Of a DNA stretch of 64,000 nt, positions 24,688 to 36,183 are shown one piece after another. This DNA is from Kryptolebias marmoratus. Lineage: Eukaryota > Chordata > Actinopteri > Cyprinodontiformes > Rivulidae. The notes beneath the pieces are model-generated. The model searched no databases. It saw only the letters and a list, made by a program, of their open reading frames with translations, and was not told where the DNA came from. A program made the translations under genes and the position numbers. The stretch is taken from positions 23,791,548 through 23,855,547 of the forward strand of contig NC_051451.1 of the NCBI RefSeq assembly GCF_001649575.2. The letters are read 5' to 3'. Numbering within the stretch: the first letter of the stretch is position 1; each line of letters begins with the position of its first letter.

Positions 24688-25854
24688 TTATATTTTGCAT
24701 CTCAGAACAAACACAGCACAGAGAGTGTGCCAAGTTTGAATGAGGCCTTTTTTATTTTTCTTGTAAACTCACAAACTATGAATATAATTTATTTATAAAA
24801 TATCAACTTTGACACTAATTTAGAAAGTGTTGTTGTTGGCTATGCACACTAAGGTTATAACTAAATGGAACCTACAAACTGTTAAAACCCTGAGTTACAA
24901 CGAAGTGCAGTAGTGTTGGTAAAAGTTTAGTAAACAGGTTGATATTGGTAATTTAGGATACATTGTTTAGATTGTAAATTGTTATATTAGTACACCAGTA
25001 CATCAGTAATTCTTTACACTTATAATGTACACACATTTAGTTCTTGTCAAGACAAAGGCACTATTAAATTTGTTTTCACTGTTCCAGAAAGACAAAAGGT
25101 CAAGTATTAAACACAATATTACCATGCTGATCAAATATTACTTAGCCAAAATTTATTTGCTTTGTAAAATCCTTGTAAGTAACTCAATGCTCCTCTGTAT
25201 TTCTAAGGTTTAAGGTGAAATTAAGATGCACATACTTGCTCTACCAGATCAGAGGTTGGTAAGAAACTCAAGTTGTTTTCTTAAATGTCTTTATAATTTA
25301 AAAAGTTTTGTTTGGAGACAGAGAGTGTGAGAAAATCCGGAGTTTCAAGACACTTTGTCTTTGTTTCTGCTGTTACTGTGCTATGTAATTTCCCCTGATT
25401 GATGGCTTAGAAGTGTATCATCGACTGGTGATTGGAGGGTTGACAATTGCAGACTGAGCTGACCACAGAGGGGCCGACAGATGAGGGAAACAAAATCAAA
25501 TATTCTTGAACAGCCATTAGGAAGTCTAGTGAAGAGAAAGTGGCAGACAGATTTAGAATAAATTCAGGGAGACCAATTTTTTTCTGTTTGCATGTAGTTG
25601 TTTACATTATACATGAACTGTGTAGCCTCTGCTGATTATTTGTGTAAGCCTCCTGGTGGTATTAGCTTTGAAAGCATTTGAGTTGCTTTGTTGACTGAAG
25701 ACAAAAACAAAATAAATCATCCTACTAAATCATATATTGATAGATAATGTCAAAATTTAATTTGGTAATGGCTGAGACTGATTTTCAACACACATTCTGG
25801 GCTCCAACAGACTGCACAAGATTTTTGTTCATAATTTGCCATTAACTGCAGCAT
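24688..25854. other. Unassigned non-coding DNA, no gene recognised
   Basis: A+T-rich, with no recognised repeat or gene. The longest plus-strand frame is 62 codons. Confidence 0.5.
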
Positions 25855-26540
25855 TTGAAGTCAACTTTGTCTGTTTGTTAGCAAAATGTTTCCATTGGAA
25901 AAATTTTAATCAAACTTTTGGGAGTTATTTATTAGATGTACCGCTACAACTTATTAACTTTAGGAGACAATAATATTCACGATAAGTGACTATAGAAAAG
26001 ACAAAAATGGATATAATTTCGTCAATTTTACAGATATTGTGATAAAATTTGCTGTGGTTGCAGCTGAGTCATTCACAATACATAACCAAATGCTACTTAT
26101 TGCACAAGATCTTTGCTTTAAATTTTAACATTAAGTGTTGGAGTCACCCATTTTTGTCTGTTAGTAAAATATGTCCTAAACTACTGGATAGATTTAATGA
26201 AACACTCGGGAAGAAATCACTGGATATACATCTATTACCGATTAACTTTTGGTGTCAATTCAATTTTAATTTGGTAGTCACAGCTATTTAATGTTAGCCA
26301 TGACAGGAATGGATATAACTCAATCAGTATTAAAGATATTGAGCTAAAATTTGATGTGGTTGTAATGGAGAGTAATTCATAAGTGTGACATTTTGCAATA
26401 GGACATGAGATTGCGCATAATGTTGTTTTCAATGTTTGACTAAAACAGCAACAAGTCCATCATTTCCCAACAAAATATTATTTTAGTCTTAAAGTCTGGC
26501 ATGAAGGAAGGCGGGCGATATACATTCCTTCAACTCATAT
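25855..26540 (+). repeat. Family A dispersed repeat, dimeric copy with 3' end
   Basis: Two successive units are clear. TTAGCAAAATG at 25878 and TTAGTAAAATATG at 26161 are 283 bp apart, and each is followed by its own GATTAACTTTTGG-like and AGATATTG(A/T)G(C/A)TAAAATTTG blocks. The second unit runs into the terminal block TGACATTTTGCAATA, GACTAAAACAGCAACAAGTC, CTGGCATGAAGG and GGCGGGCGATATACATTCCT. It is one of the best copies for a consensus. Confidence 0.85.
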
Positions 26541-27689
26541 CTTCCATATCATTGAATAATTTTCTGTACCTGAATCATCCTGTTTGGAGTCACAGGTAGC
26601 TGTCACGAAAATGTAAAAAACTCATTGTTCAAGGAGTGTAGGGGACAAAAATAATTAGGCGGACTTTTATTTTCTGTTTTTTTTCTTTTTCAGTTCTCAA
26701 CTTTGTGCTACGCCGTTTCATTCAGTCTTCCCCCACTGTGCCGAAAACAACTTCAGCAAAAATACCCTGCAGAAAACACATTGTCCTTGATCCACGATTG
26801 CTGCATCCTCTGTGTTCAAAGGCATTACCTGCTTTCTAGGAGACTTGGTTACTAAAAAACAGAAATAATGACAACAGGGTTCTTATTGATAGCTTAGTAA
26901 GTCCAACTTTAGATTCATGTGTATGTAAAGCTTTATCTTTAAGTCGAGAGGTCGCAGTTGCTGACAAAATTCTCACATATTTCCAGTTTCTTGTTTTTCT
27001 TTTCTTTTCCCTTATTTTAATCCTTTCCTCATTTAACTAATTTAAAATCAAGGTTGCTTAAGTGTTTTTTTCCACATCAAAATTCAAAGTCAAGGCAATC
27101 AGAGAAAAATGCTGAAGTCTCCGACAGTTCATCCCGTGTTGTTAAATTTATTTTGCGAAAATTAGCTTTGATTTTGTGAGGACTACCAAATAAATCAAAT
27201 TTGAGATAGAGAACAGATAGTCGTGACAGTCATCATAACGTGATGTATGCTGAAAATAATTCAAATCATGACAGGAAACTGTGTCTAAATACTAAATGCC
27301 ATCCACCATTTGTTAACGATTACATCACAAATGCACACTGAATCAGTGAGGCAGTTAGCTGAGACTTTTACAAAGATTGATAATGACGTAAATCACTGTC
27401 GTTCTCACTGTTCCAAACACACAGCTGCACGCTGCAAAACCTTCAGTGTGACGTGGCTGCTGTGTTTTCATCTTCATTCATTTTTTAATTGCACACAGGG
27501 TTTTTAGTCATTCGTTCATCTTTTTTTGTTTGCTGTCATGAATTGTAAAATCTGAAAAAACAAACTGGAGTTTTGTTTTACTCTAAACCCTGATAACTAG
27601 AGGCTCCTCACTCGGTCCACAATGCAGAACGCATGTGTGCTGATAGGTCTTCAAATCCTTTTGTTTTCCTTTTGTGCTTGTATTTTTAT
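26541..27689. other. Unassigned non-coding DNA, no gene recognised
   Basis: No gene or transposon was recognised. The 27200-27470 stretch is of high complexity, includes a TGACGTAA (CRE-like) site near 27384 and lacks the repeats around it, so it is a candidate regulatory block. The 26690-26860 stretch is similar but less distinct. Confidence 0.45.
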
Positions 27690-27955
27690 CACCTGAAGGC
27701 AAAGAAGGAGCAATAATGTTTCTGCTAGTGTCTGTGTGGTGTATTGTAGCTGAGGGTCAATTAAAACACATCTTCCAGGCATTACCACTCGCATTATTGC
27801 ATTAAATGTTGCACAATTTTATTATAAGGGTTTGTCCTAAAGAGATACACTATAATTACAACATTTTTCAGCATAAGAAGATCTTAGTCTAAAACTGTGA
27901 GATGGAAAGTGGCAGGTGAAATGCATTCTTTCAAGGAAAGCTAGTCTTTAATTTT
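27690..27955 (+). repeat. Family A dispersed repeat, internally deleted copy
   Basis: It shows the 5' end (CACCTGAAGGCAAAGAAGGA, then GCAATAATGTTTCTGCTAGT). It jumps directly to the distal part (GTAGCTGAGGGTCAATTAAA), then to TAAGAAGATCTTAGTCTAAA, GTGGCAGGTGAAATGCATTC and TTCAAGGAAAGCTAGTCTTT. Both ends are therefore present while most of both internal units is missing. This makes it useful for defining the element's limits. Confidence 0.8.
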
Positions 27956-28584
27956 GACAAGAAGTTGACTGGGCACCTACTGTGTCTGAAAACTATCTGG
28001 TTTTATGTCAAGAAAGATATTCTGAAAACATTTTCATACTTAACAAAAGGGATAAAAAATGTATTCACAAAGTTAGGTTGGTGGCTACTAGATTTCCTCT
28101 TTGACCTTTGAGATAGGTCAAAAACTATTCTTTAAAGAAAAATTCTTTACAAACATTCATGGGCATTTGAAAATTAAAATTCTTCTCAGCTGGTTTAAAA
28201 AGGCAGCAGGGTAGTGATCTGCCGTTGTGATGGAGACCTGGCTGTTGAAATATTCAGTTTATGTTTTCTCAGAGGTGTTTGTTAAATCTGAAGTATCACA
28301 CAGTTAAGGGGATACGAGCGCTTCTCTAGCATCCTAACCTGACAAGTGTTAAAAACACAACACACAAGGGGGACAGGCAAATGCTCTCATCCCTGACAGG
28401 TTGAAACTGCACTGATGTGTTTTTGAAGATGACTAAAATGTGAGCCATACTGGGGCACACATTCATTTTTTCAATCTAATAATAATAAGAGAAAGGTGTA
28501 AAGCAAAAAAACCCTTTTTTGAACTCTCGGTATGCAGTCCTGGGATCATATGACACCCAAGGAAATTACAAGCATTACATTTTT
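27956..28584. other. Unassigned non-coding DNA between two family A copies
   Basis: No gene or other repeat was recognised in this spacer. Confidence 0.5.
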
Positions 28585-29398
28585 AGCACCCACTACCAAA
28601 AGGTAAAGGCAGATGACGATGTTTTTGCTCGTGTCTGTGTGTATGTGCTTATGCGCCTGTCTGTTAGCAAAAGATCGCAAAATATACTCCAAGCACTACT
28701 CATCGTATAAGATTTCTGCTTAAAACTTTATTATTAACAGCTGTTGTCATCCATAATTGTATGTTTGAAAAATAGTGCATGAACCACTGGATAGATTATA
28801 ATAAAACTTTCAGAAAATTTGATATGCATCCAAAACTGTTTAACATTTAGAGCCAATCCAGTTCAAAATGGCAATCACAGCCAATTTCAATTAAAAAAAA
28901 CACAAAATAGCTTTATTGCTGACAATTGTAGAGCTAAAATTTGGTCTAGTTATGCTGAGGCTCATTCACAACACATACTACAAGTGCTACTCATTGTGTG
29001 AGATTGTTTGCTTAAAATTTTAGCAGTAACTGTTGGGGTGCAACCTGTTTGTCTGGTATATTTTAGGAACATTTTAGCAGGTAATTATTGGATGCACATC
29101 TACAACTGATTAACATTCAGAGTCAAACCAACTACAGCTAATCAATTTTAACAGATATAGAGCTAAAATTTGAAGTAGTAGTAGCTGAGAGTCATTCACA
29201 ACACATTCTCTGAGCGTGACATTTTGCAATATCATATGAGATTGCACCTTAATGTTGTATTCAAGATTTGACCAAATCAGCTACAACTCCATTATGTTTC
29301 AACGTAAGATGATCTTAGTTTAAAACTCTGGCATGAAAAACATTGGGCAATATGCATTCCTTCAAGTAACTTTAGGCCTTTACTTTCACATAAGTGTT
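28585..29398 (+). repeat. Family A dispersed repeat, longest and most complete copy
   Basis: It covers the 5' end (AGCACCCACTACCAAAAGGT, then GTTTTTGCTCGTGTCTGTGT), two internal units and the 3' end (CTGGCATGAAAAACATTGGG, ATGCATTCCTTCAAGTAACT, AGGCCTTTACTTTCA). The inter-unit junction is near 29040 (TTAGCAGTAACTGTTGGGGT, then CTGTTTGTCTGG). Internal frames are short and not conserved between copies, so the element looks non-coding. At about 810 bp it is the best guide to full length. Confidence 0.85.
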
Positions 29399-30517
29399 TA
29401 AAGAAAATATCCTCCTTGAAAGTCATACCCAAGTGCTCATCTTCTCTATCTGAAATCTTATTGGATCTGTAGTGGTGTTTTACAGCTCTCTGGGGGCACA
29501 TGCATAAAAAAATCACTATAGAAAAGAGGTGTAAATTCTGAGGACACTAGAAAGTGATGATGCATAAGCAGTAAATGTTCATAAAATCCTGTGTGCACCA
29601 CCTGTGTGTTGTTATTTCATTCCCAAACACTCCGACACTTCTGTGAAAGCGGGATATTAACAGTACAAGATGCAGTGACAGCTATCCAATTACGATGTGT
29701 CACTTTAGTTTGACAGTAAATAAATGAATAGCTATCAACTGTATCTTTTTCTCTCTTTTGGGTATCAATCATTTACCACCAGCTAATAAAGGCTAAGCAA
29801 GCCAAAATCTGTGCAAAGTCCAGGTGTTGAAAAAACACTATCTCAAATGTTAAGTCTAAGTAGATATTTATTACAATACATAGAAAAGCTTATGATATCC
29901 TTATTCCTCAAACTGTGAAAAAAAAAAACAATCATGACACCATGCTGATGTAATGCTGACCCTATCAAGGCAAAAATATTCAAGGCTTATCTCTCACAAG
30001 TCTGAGAAGCCTTGCCAGTCATTGATATATGATAATGATTTTAAAGTAGTACAGATTTCAAGCTAAACTTGTATCAAAAGATGTTCCCAGTTTATGGAAA
30101 ATTAAATGACCAAAATCATGTGAAACTATCATCAGATCAAAGGATGATCTTTAGTGTGATGAAAGCTAAAACTGTCAGTTGGATGAGCCAATGAACAGGG
30201 AAGAAAGTGTAACTCTTGCCAAAAAACTGAAGCAGAAAGATGCATCTCTTGAAGGGTAAGTTTCAGATATCGACAGTCAGTAGCTGCATGTCTCATATAA
30301 TATTGTCAAAAGGAGAGCTGAACTACATGTTCTCAAAAGAGGCTTTTTACACCTGGAGCAAAAATGTGTTCAAATATCATCTCACCTGGATGCAGCTAAC
30401 GGCCAATGTAATATCATTTAGAATAACTTCTGCTGACAAACAACAAATATTCATCATACCACAACTTCTGAACTGGTTTGGATTTTAGGATTTGATACCT
30501 CTATTCCCCCATTTTTT
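29399..30517. other. Unassigned non-coding DNA, no gene recognised
   Basis: No repeat family was identified with confidence. An 82-codon plus-strand frame at 30240-30488 has no recognised homology. The upstream stretch 30170-30260 also reads open but matches nothing known. Confidence 0.45.
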
Positions 30518-30815
30518 CAGCTTAGCTCAGTATCTGAGTTAGAGCCATTTTTATGTTAGTTAATGTCCATTAGCAATGGTGGCCAGCTTGAGGTAGGGTG
30601 ACTGCAAAAGTGATTTAGTTGTAGATGTGCACTGAATGATTACTCTCCAAGAGAAGTTTGGATAACAAACAGAAAAAACTGACACCAATTGTTAATGCCA
30701 AAGTTTTAGGCAAAAACATCATGCAATGTGTAGTGCTTCGAGTATCTGTTAGGGATCAGTCTCAGCTACTTATTTATTAGTGGCGTTATAGCCATTTTTG
30801 TGTTTGCTAGGGTTG
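30518..30815 (-). repeat. Family A dispersed repeat, middle part, minus strand
   Basis: Read on the minus strand it carries the AAACACAAAAATGGC, GCTGAGACTGATCCC, TACTCGAAGCACTACACATT and CATCTACAACTAAATCAC equivalents. It is truncated on both sides: on the left in a GCTCAGTATCTGAG block, on the right shortly before segment X. Confidence 0.75.
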
Positions 30816-30842
30816 TGTTTGTAGGATTGATAGGATTAGAAA

Positions 30843-31138
30843 TCAAGTTGAAAGAAAAAGCTTTTTGAAAGGATAACTGCATCTCTGGTACATGATTTTG
30901 TCTGTCTATGTGCCTGTCCATCACTTTGAGTGATACACAGTCACATTGTGAGGCACAAGGAGAGGGCAATGTAATCTTAAACATCTTGACCATAAAATAC
31001 TTTAAACAAGTGCTGTTGCATCAGCTGACCACACTCTGTCAGTTGACCAAAGCAATTAGAATAATAAACACACTTAACATAAAGTACTCCAACCACAACC
31101 TGCTGTCATGATCAGTGCTAGTTTTTGGTAACTACTGC
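30843..31138 (+). repeat. Duplicated segment X plus Y, copy 1 (uninterrupted)
   Basis: Segment X (30843-31085) is almost the same as 33603-33846, exactly 2,760 bp downstream and in the same orientation. I counted about 15 differences over 235 aligned bases, mostly transitions, plus a small indel. Segment Y (31087-31138, ACCACAACCTGCTGTCATGA and on) follows directly. In the second location Y lies at 34361-34413, separated from X by a family A insertion. It has no coding content. It may be a local duplication or a further dispersed family. Confidence 0.85.
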
Positions 31139-31147
31139 CTTTAATAT

Positions 31148-31410
31148 CTGAGATCATCTTATGTTGAGAAATTATAGAGTTGTAGATGTTTTGGTCAAAT
31201 GGTGAAAAAGTTTTTGTGGAACCACATACAATATTGCAAGATGTTACATTCAGAGTATGTAAAGAACTACCATACCAAATTGTAACTCAGTGTCTGTAAA
31301 ATTGGTAGAGTTACAACCATTTTTGTGTTTGATAGGGTTGCCTAGCTTTGGCAGCCATTTTGAATGGGGTTGATGCCAAATGTTAATGAGTTGTAGATAC
31401 ATATAATGTT
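31148..31410 (-). repeat. Family A dispersed repeat, 3' part, minus strand
   Basis: It begins at the element's distal part (minus strand: TCAACATAAGATGATCTCAG, ACCAAAACATCTACAACTCT). It runs through CTCTACCAATTTTACAGACA, GCTGCCAAAGCTAGG and CATTAACATTTGGCATCAAC, and stops soon after. Confidence 0.75.
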
Positions 31411-33330
31411 GTCAAAATTGGCCTTACCAACTAAAAGTTTGTTTGAATAAAATATGTAAAAGTCTATGTGAAACATGCTCCAAAACAAAACGTGTTAGAC
31501 ATACCTGAAGTATTTGAAATTTTGAGGAAAAACTGTGATAAGAGGAGGTGCAAAATCCTTTCTAAAAAATTATAAGAAAGATTATTGTGTGACCACAACA
31601 AAGTCTTAATTATTGAGAAATAATAATAATAATTTTGTATCTGGTGTTTTCCACAATAAAACAGCAAAACTAGCAGCAGTTCCACTTTAACGTCTGTTTT
31701 GTGTTATCTTCAGAACCTTCTAAAGCTTTTTTTATGAAACTGAAATTCACTTTCTCATGCACATATGTAATGATTCAGCTGTTTTCTGTTCAAATCTACC
31801 ACTCCAACCTCAAACCACATTTAGAATCTGTTGACAGATGCTTCATTCGCGATTCTGGCGCCGTCACTGTCTGCCCAATACTGTGTACGCTTTCTGTCTC
31901 AGTCCAGTGTGACAACTTATCTTTTCTTTTTTTCCTCCTCCACCATATAATGGCTTCAGCCCTCCATTGTCCTGTCGATGTGTTTTGCTGTCTATCTGTC
32001 AAAGAGACAACTTCCTCCCTTAGACACTGTCATCGGCAATTATGGCTGGAGATAAACTCTGCTGAAACAGCTGGAGCTAGCCTCCAACGTACAGCATCAA
32101 GGTCAGCTACTGAAGGACACAACAGAAACAGGCCACATGGGGACTTTAAAGTTGAGTGCTGTTATGCCAGGATTTGTTCTAAATTAGGGTTTTAATTTTG
32201 CTTAACAGCATTTTTTTTACAACATAACCTTTGATAAACACTTCCCTTTATTGTCAAATTTCTTGTTCATCTGTTCTTCAGCATCTATATTAACGGTGTT
32301 ATGAGAGTTTTATGAAGGTTTAGGTGAAGAGCTATAATCAGTTTTATGCCAGCGTGTGTGAGAGAGGATCATTTTCTCAGGACTGTCTCAAAGGCTGTAC
32401 TTTACAATGCTGAGCTTCGCAACAGGGAGCTGTAACTCTGCCCAGAGCGAACAGATAAAGAGAGCAGGTAGTAAATAATGTGGAGCAGTTGAAGACCTTG
32501 GAGGTGGCCCCTGAACTAATTTAACATCCTTTCTTTTGAATTTAAATTACACTGCAAACCACGACAGCCTTCTCAGATCACAAAATGATGCTTTCCGTGC
32601 CGATGTGCTTCAGAACCAAAAACACGTCATTGGTGTTGTTGATCACCGCTGTGCTGTCCACTTTACAATGCAAGAACAAAGCAAGAAATAAGATACTCCC
32701 GTCACTTTTTGATTTATTAGAAGAACTTATACTATTAAATATTTATAAAACAAGGGTTTTTCTCTTTTTTTTTCTTTTTTAATAACTACAAAAGCGTCTT
32801 TGTCATCAATCTCTGTCTTTTATCAGCCACATGCTCACTTCTACTTTGCAGCCACGAGGAACTTGGACACAGATTTCTATCTGAAATCAGTGGGAGAGAA
32901 GTAAAAATCAATGACAAGATTTGTTTCAGGCAACAATGAGATTATAGCTTGACTGGCACCAGCTAGATTCCCAAACTAAAGAGAAACAGACTGAAAGCAC
33001 AAAAATAATCTGCTTACTTCTGAATCTGCATTTCTGGCTTTTTGTATTTACCAAGATCATTAGGATATGATTATTTCCACAGTGATTCATGTTGTTCAAA
33101 ACTAGTAATTCATTTAGCTGTCTGAAAAAAAAACCCAAAAAACTACCCCAAAAAATGCACTAGCTGACTCTGTGTTTTGTTAAACCTGTTATTGTTTCCT
33201 AGAAAAAAATATTAATTAAATATTTGACAAAAACAAATCTACTTTGCATATATACAAATTTCTACTTTGATAAATGTCTTCATTGCAGCAACATCTTCTT
33301 AGGAGTGATTATATTTTAATGTGGTATTGT
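31411..33330. other. Unassigned non-coding DNA, candidate conserved blocks, no gene recognised
   Basis: A 164-codon plus-strand frame spans 31701-32195. It has an overlapping 68-codon frame on the other strand and no recognised domain, so it is not called as a gene. The parts 31970-32170 and 32340-32530 are high-complexity and free of repeats, and are candidate conserved non-coding elements. The remainder is A+T-rich. Confidence 0.45.
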
Positions 33331-33482
33331 TTGTGTGTGTGTTGTCTGTATATTAGGAAGATTTCTCATGAAACTTTCAGAAAGCGATCACCAAAATCTA
33401 CATCTACAACTGGTAAATCTTTAAAGTCAATCTAATTCAAGATGGCTGCCACAGCTAATCAATGGTAGCAACACAAAAACAG
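33331..33482 (+). repeat. Family A dispersed repeat, short 5' part
   Basis: It contains TGTTTGTGTGTGTGTTGTCT, CTCATGAAACTTTCAGAAAG, CATCTACAACTGGTAAATCT and CAAGATGGCTGCCACAGCTA, then ends. Between it and segment X copy 2 is about 120 bp of unassigned sequence. Confidence 0.75.
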
Positions 33483-33602
33483 ACAAATCAGACATAAGGG
33501 AGCCACCAGTTTTTTGGGGGTCTATCTTTAAAATGCTTAACCCTGCTTTGTCCCCCGATTGTAATCAGTGACAGTATGTGTGATGGGAATATATCTGCAA
33601 TG

Positions 33603-33846
33603 TCAAGAATAAAGAAAAAGCTTTTTGAAAGGATAACTGCATCTCTGGCACACAATTTTGTCTGTCTATGTGCCTGTCCATCACTTTGACTGATACACAG
33701 CCACATTGTGAGTCTCAAGGAGAGGGCAATGTAATCTTAAACATCTTGACCATAAAATACTTGAAACGTGTGCTGTTGCATCATCTGACCACACTCTGTC
33801 AGTTGACCAAAACAATTAAAAAAGATAAACACACTTAACATAGAGT
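33603..33846 (+). repeat. Duplicated segment X, copy 2
   Basis: This is a near copy of 30843-31085. It is followed not by segment Y but by a minus-strand family A insertion. Y resumes at 34361. The left flanks of the two X copies are unrelated, so X begins close to 30843/33603. Confidence 0.85.
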
Positions 33847-33854
33847 GCTTACAA

Positions 33855-34337
33855 AGACTCTCAGCTACTACTACATCAAATTTTAGGTGAATAACTGTAG
33901 AATTGACTGATTTACAGAAATTAATGTGTTGGCAAATGTCAATTAGCTGTGGTGGACATCCTGAATGAGGTTGATTCTAAAGCATAATCAGTTATAGATG
34001 CACATCCAATGATTACGTTCAGAAAGTTTCATTAAAATCCATCCAGTAGTTCTTAAAAGAGTTTGGTAACAGAAATACATGGTTGAAGCCAACTGCTAAT
34101 GCTAAAATGTTAAGCAAATATATTGTGCAACAATGTGTAGTATTAAAGATAATGTTCAGCCACTCTTGCACCAAAGTTTAGCTGAATGTGTAAAATTGGC
34201 TGAGTTATAGCAATTTTTGTGTTTGCTAAATTTGCTGAGTTGCGAAAGCCATCTTGAATCAACAAACAAACACACACACACACACACACACGGACATGGG
34301 CAAAAACATAATTACCCTTATTGCCTTCAGTGGCAGC
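33855..34337 (-). repeat. Family A dispersed repeat inserted between X and Y, minus strand
   Basis: On the minus strand it starts at a clear family 5' end (GGCTGCCACTGAAGGCAATA, then GGTAATTATGTTTTTGCCCA). It passes a (CA)n run on the plus strand at 34269-34291, the GCTTTCGCAACTCAGC region, two units, and GTAGTAGCTGAGAGTC at 33860-33875, where it stops. It separates segments X and Y that are contiguous in the other copy at 30843-31138. Confidence 0.85.
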
Positions 34338-34360
34338 CAACAGAAAATGCGTACATACAG

Positions 34361-34413
34361 AACTTCAGCCACAACCTGTTGTCATGAGCAATGCTGACTT
34401 TTGATAACTGCTG
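34361..34413 (+). repeat. Duplicated segment Y, copy 2
   Basis: AGCCACAACCTGTTGTCATG followed by AGCAATGCTGACTTTTGATA and ACTGCTG aligns with 31090-31138 with a handful of substitutions. Confidence 0.7.
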
Positions 34414-35515
34414 ATACAAAAAAACAGTTTGGTACGTAACAAGGTCGCAGTTGTGTTATTATGCATAACAGGCAGGTCAAAGTCATGCAAGAGTTGAAGA
34501 GAAAGCTTTGCTTAGCGCTCTGATGGTCCACAGGGGCCTCACGAGGGGACAGTTAATGTTAGTACCCCAAACCACCTGCCTCCAGCTATGCAATGAGGAG
34601 GCCAGCAAATCCCTCCTCTAATGAAATTTGACATACCGATGATGACAGCTGCCATGACAGCACTCTGCCAGGATTCAGAGGAAGGAGAGGAGAACGTAAA
34701 TTCCTATAAGTTAGCACACCTGTGCACTGCTGCCGCGCCGCTCCAAGGTGAGGGAAGAGAGCGTGATGGAAGTGCTGGTGACTTCTAAGTCGACAGGTGA
34801 TACATCATTCAGCAGAGGGTCCGCCGAGATATACTCTCAGCAGAATAATGACAGGTGTGATGACAGTCACACATCTGAATAATCGCGTGGCGTTAATGTA
34901 TGAATGTTGAATGGACCTTGACCTGATGTAGTTCATCTCGTGTAGATTCAAGTTAAAGTCATCCCCTTGACAATCAGAGGGGTAGAGAAACCTGACTGTA
35001 GGGAGATTCTGCACCTGGGTGTGAGGGAGTACGTGCACACGGGTGAAGGTGTTGGGAAATTGAACAAGGCTTCTTCTTTTGCATGTTTGTAGTTGTGTTG
35101 TCAAATTGACTCAAATTAATTCACAAACTGTGTCTCGTTTATCTCAGCTCTCATTTCACTCACAAATGTGTTCCTCAGTAGCTGTCTTGGAGTCGTCACA
35201 GTGAGTAACCCATGGGTATGACACGTTTGACATTACATTTGATTTTGCTGCCTCTCTTTCTGATGTTCCAACATTCAGCCTGTTAATTAGGAACTGCTCT
35301 ACATTATTCCAATTGAAAAAAGTTGTTAAAAGAACTAGTTCAGGCTCACTATTTGTTCTTTATGCATAATTGAAAGCCATAAGTTGCTTTGTTCCGAGCC
35401 TTCCTTATTAATGACTTATGAGACAATATTGACTTTCACTGTAGCTCTAAGTGACTCTTTTTTTAGCTAGATTTTATTTTATGAATTAGTCAATTAAATT
35501 TTTCCTTTACTATTA
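34414..35515. other. GC-richer unique block, candidate regulatory element or exon
   Basis: 34500-35090 is distinctly richer in G+C than its neighbours and carries no recognised repeat. A 55-codon plus-strand frame starts at 34621 and ends at 34788; a CCAAG|GTGAGG donor-like site lies inside it at 34747/34748. A 99-codon minus-strand frame (34805-35104) is also open. Neither encodes a protein I recognise, so the block is left as unassigned. Confidence 0.4.
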
Positions 35516-35826
35516 CCTCCATGGTGTCATAAAGGAGGTGCGTGTAACCAGAATGCAGACTTCGAAAATAGGATTTGGGGGCAAATAGAAACTTATTTTA
35601 ATAAGAAAGGCAAAGCAGGAAAGAGGAAAATACAAAATAATCACAGCAGGTAAATGGGGTAGCAACAGGGGATCAGTAAACAGTGAGCAAAACAGGAGGA
35701 TATGACAATGAACCCCAGAGAGCAGAGAGTATAAAAATGGAGAAGGTCTGATTATCAAATGAACAAATTAACAGATTATTTGCAGGTGTGTAAGGAGCTG
35801 GGATAAGGAGAACTAAGGGAAACAGT
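35516..35826 (-). mobile_element. Unclassified LTR-like or non-autonomous repeat, minus strand
   Basis: On the minus strand it has the same layout as the element at 11200-11605: a C/T-rich body, then TTTCTTATTAAAATAAGTTT (ATTAAA-like signal), then GTCTGCATTCTGGTTACACG, and an end near TTTATGACACC. That layout is frequent in fish genomes. It directly adjoins the Rex3-type piece at 35832. The class is unresolved. Confidence 0.4.
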
Positions 35827-35831
35827 GACTG

Positions 35832-36183
35832 CATCATCCATCCATTTGTTTTTAGATGCTTATCATTGATCGAGTCACAGAGGCAACAGGTTTAGGAGGA
35901 AAATCCAGACATCCACACTTCCCTCTCCCCAGCAACACACCCAGCTCATCCTGGGGAATCCCAAGGCCTTCCCAGGCCAAAGTGGAAGCATAAAAGCACC
36001 AATGACTTCTGAGTCTGCCCAGGGGTCTCCCCCCAGTGGGTCATGCCAGGAAAACCTCCAAAGGGAGACACCCAGGAGGCATCATAATCAGATGACTGAA
36101 CCACTTCAGATGAGTCCTTTCAATACAGCGAAGCAGTGGATCTACTCCAAGGTCTCCCTGGATAACAGAGCTCTTCACCTTAC
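35832..36183 (-). mobile_element. RTE/Rex3-type LINE 3' end, minus strand, degenerate
   Basis: It starts with the reverse complement of a GATG tail (CATCATCCATCCATTT) and continues through CTTCCCTCTCCCCAGCAACA, GGGGAATCCCAAGGCCTTCC, GTCTCCCCCCAGTGGGTCAT and GGAGACACCCAGGAGGCATC. This matches the 3' end of the coding region and the tail of a very common fish LINE, and the related copy at 62560-62872 in reverse. It is truncated at about 36183, as expected for a 5'-truncated LINE insertion. The 70-codon plus-strand frame over it is antisense and not a gene. Family name is from memory of the GATG-tailed Rex3 type. Confidence 0.7.

Noticed and set aside
31701..32195. 164-codon plus-strand open frame
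   Set aside because: No recognised family and an overlapping frame on the other strand. The sequence looks more like non-coding high-complexity DNA.
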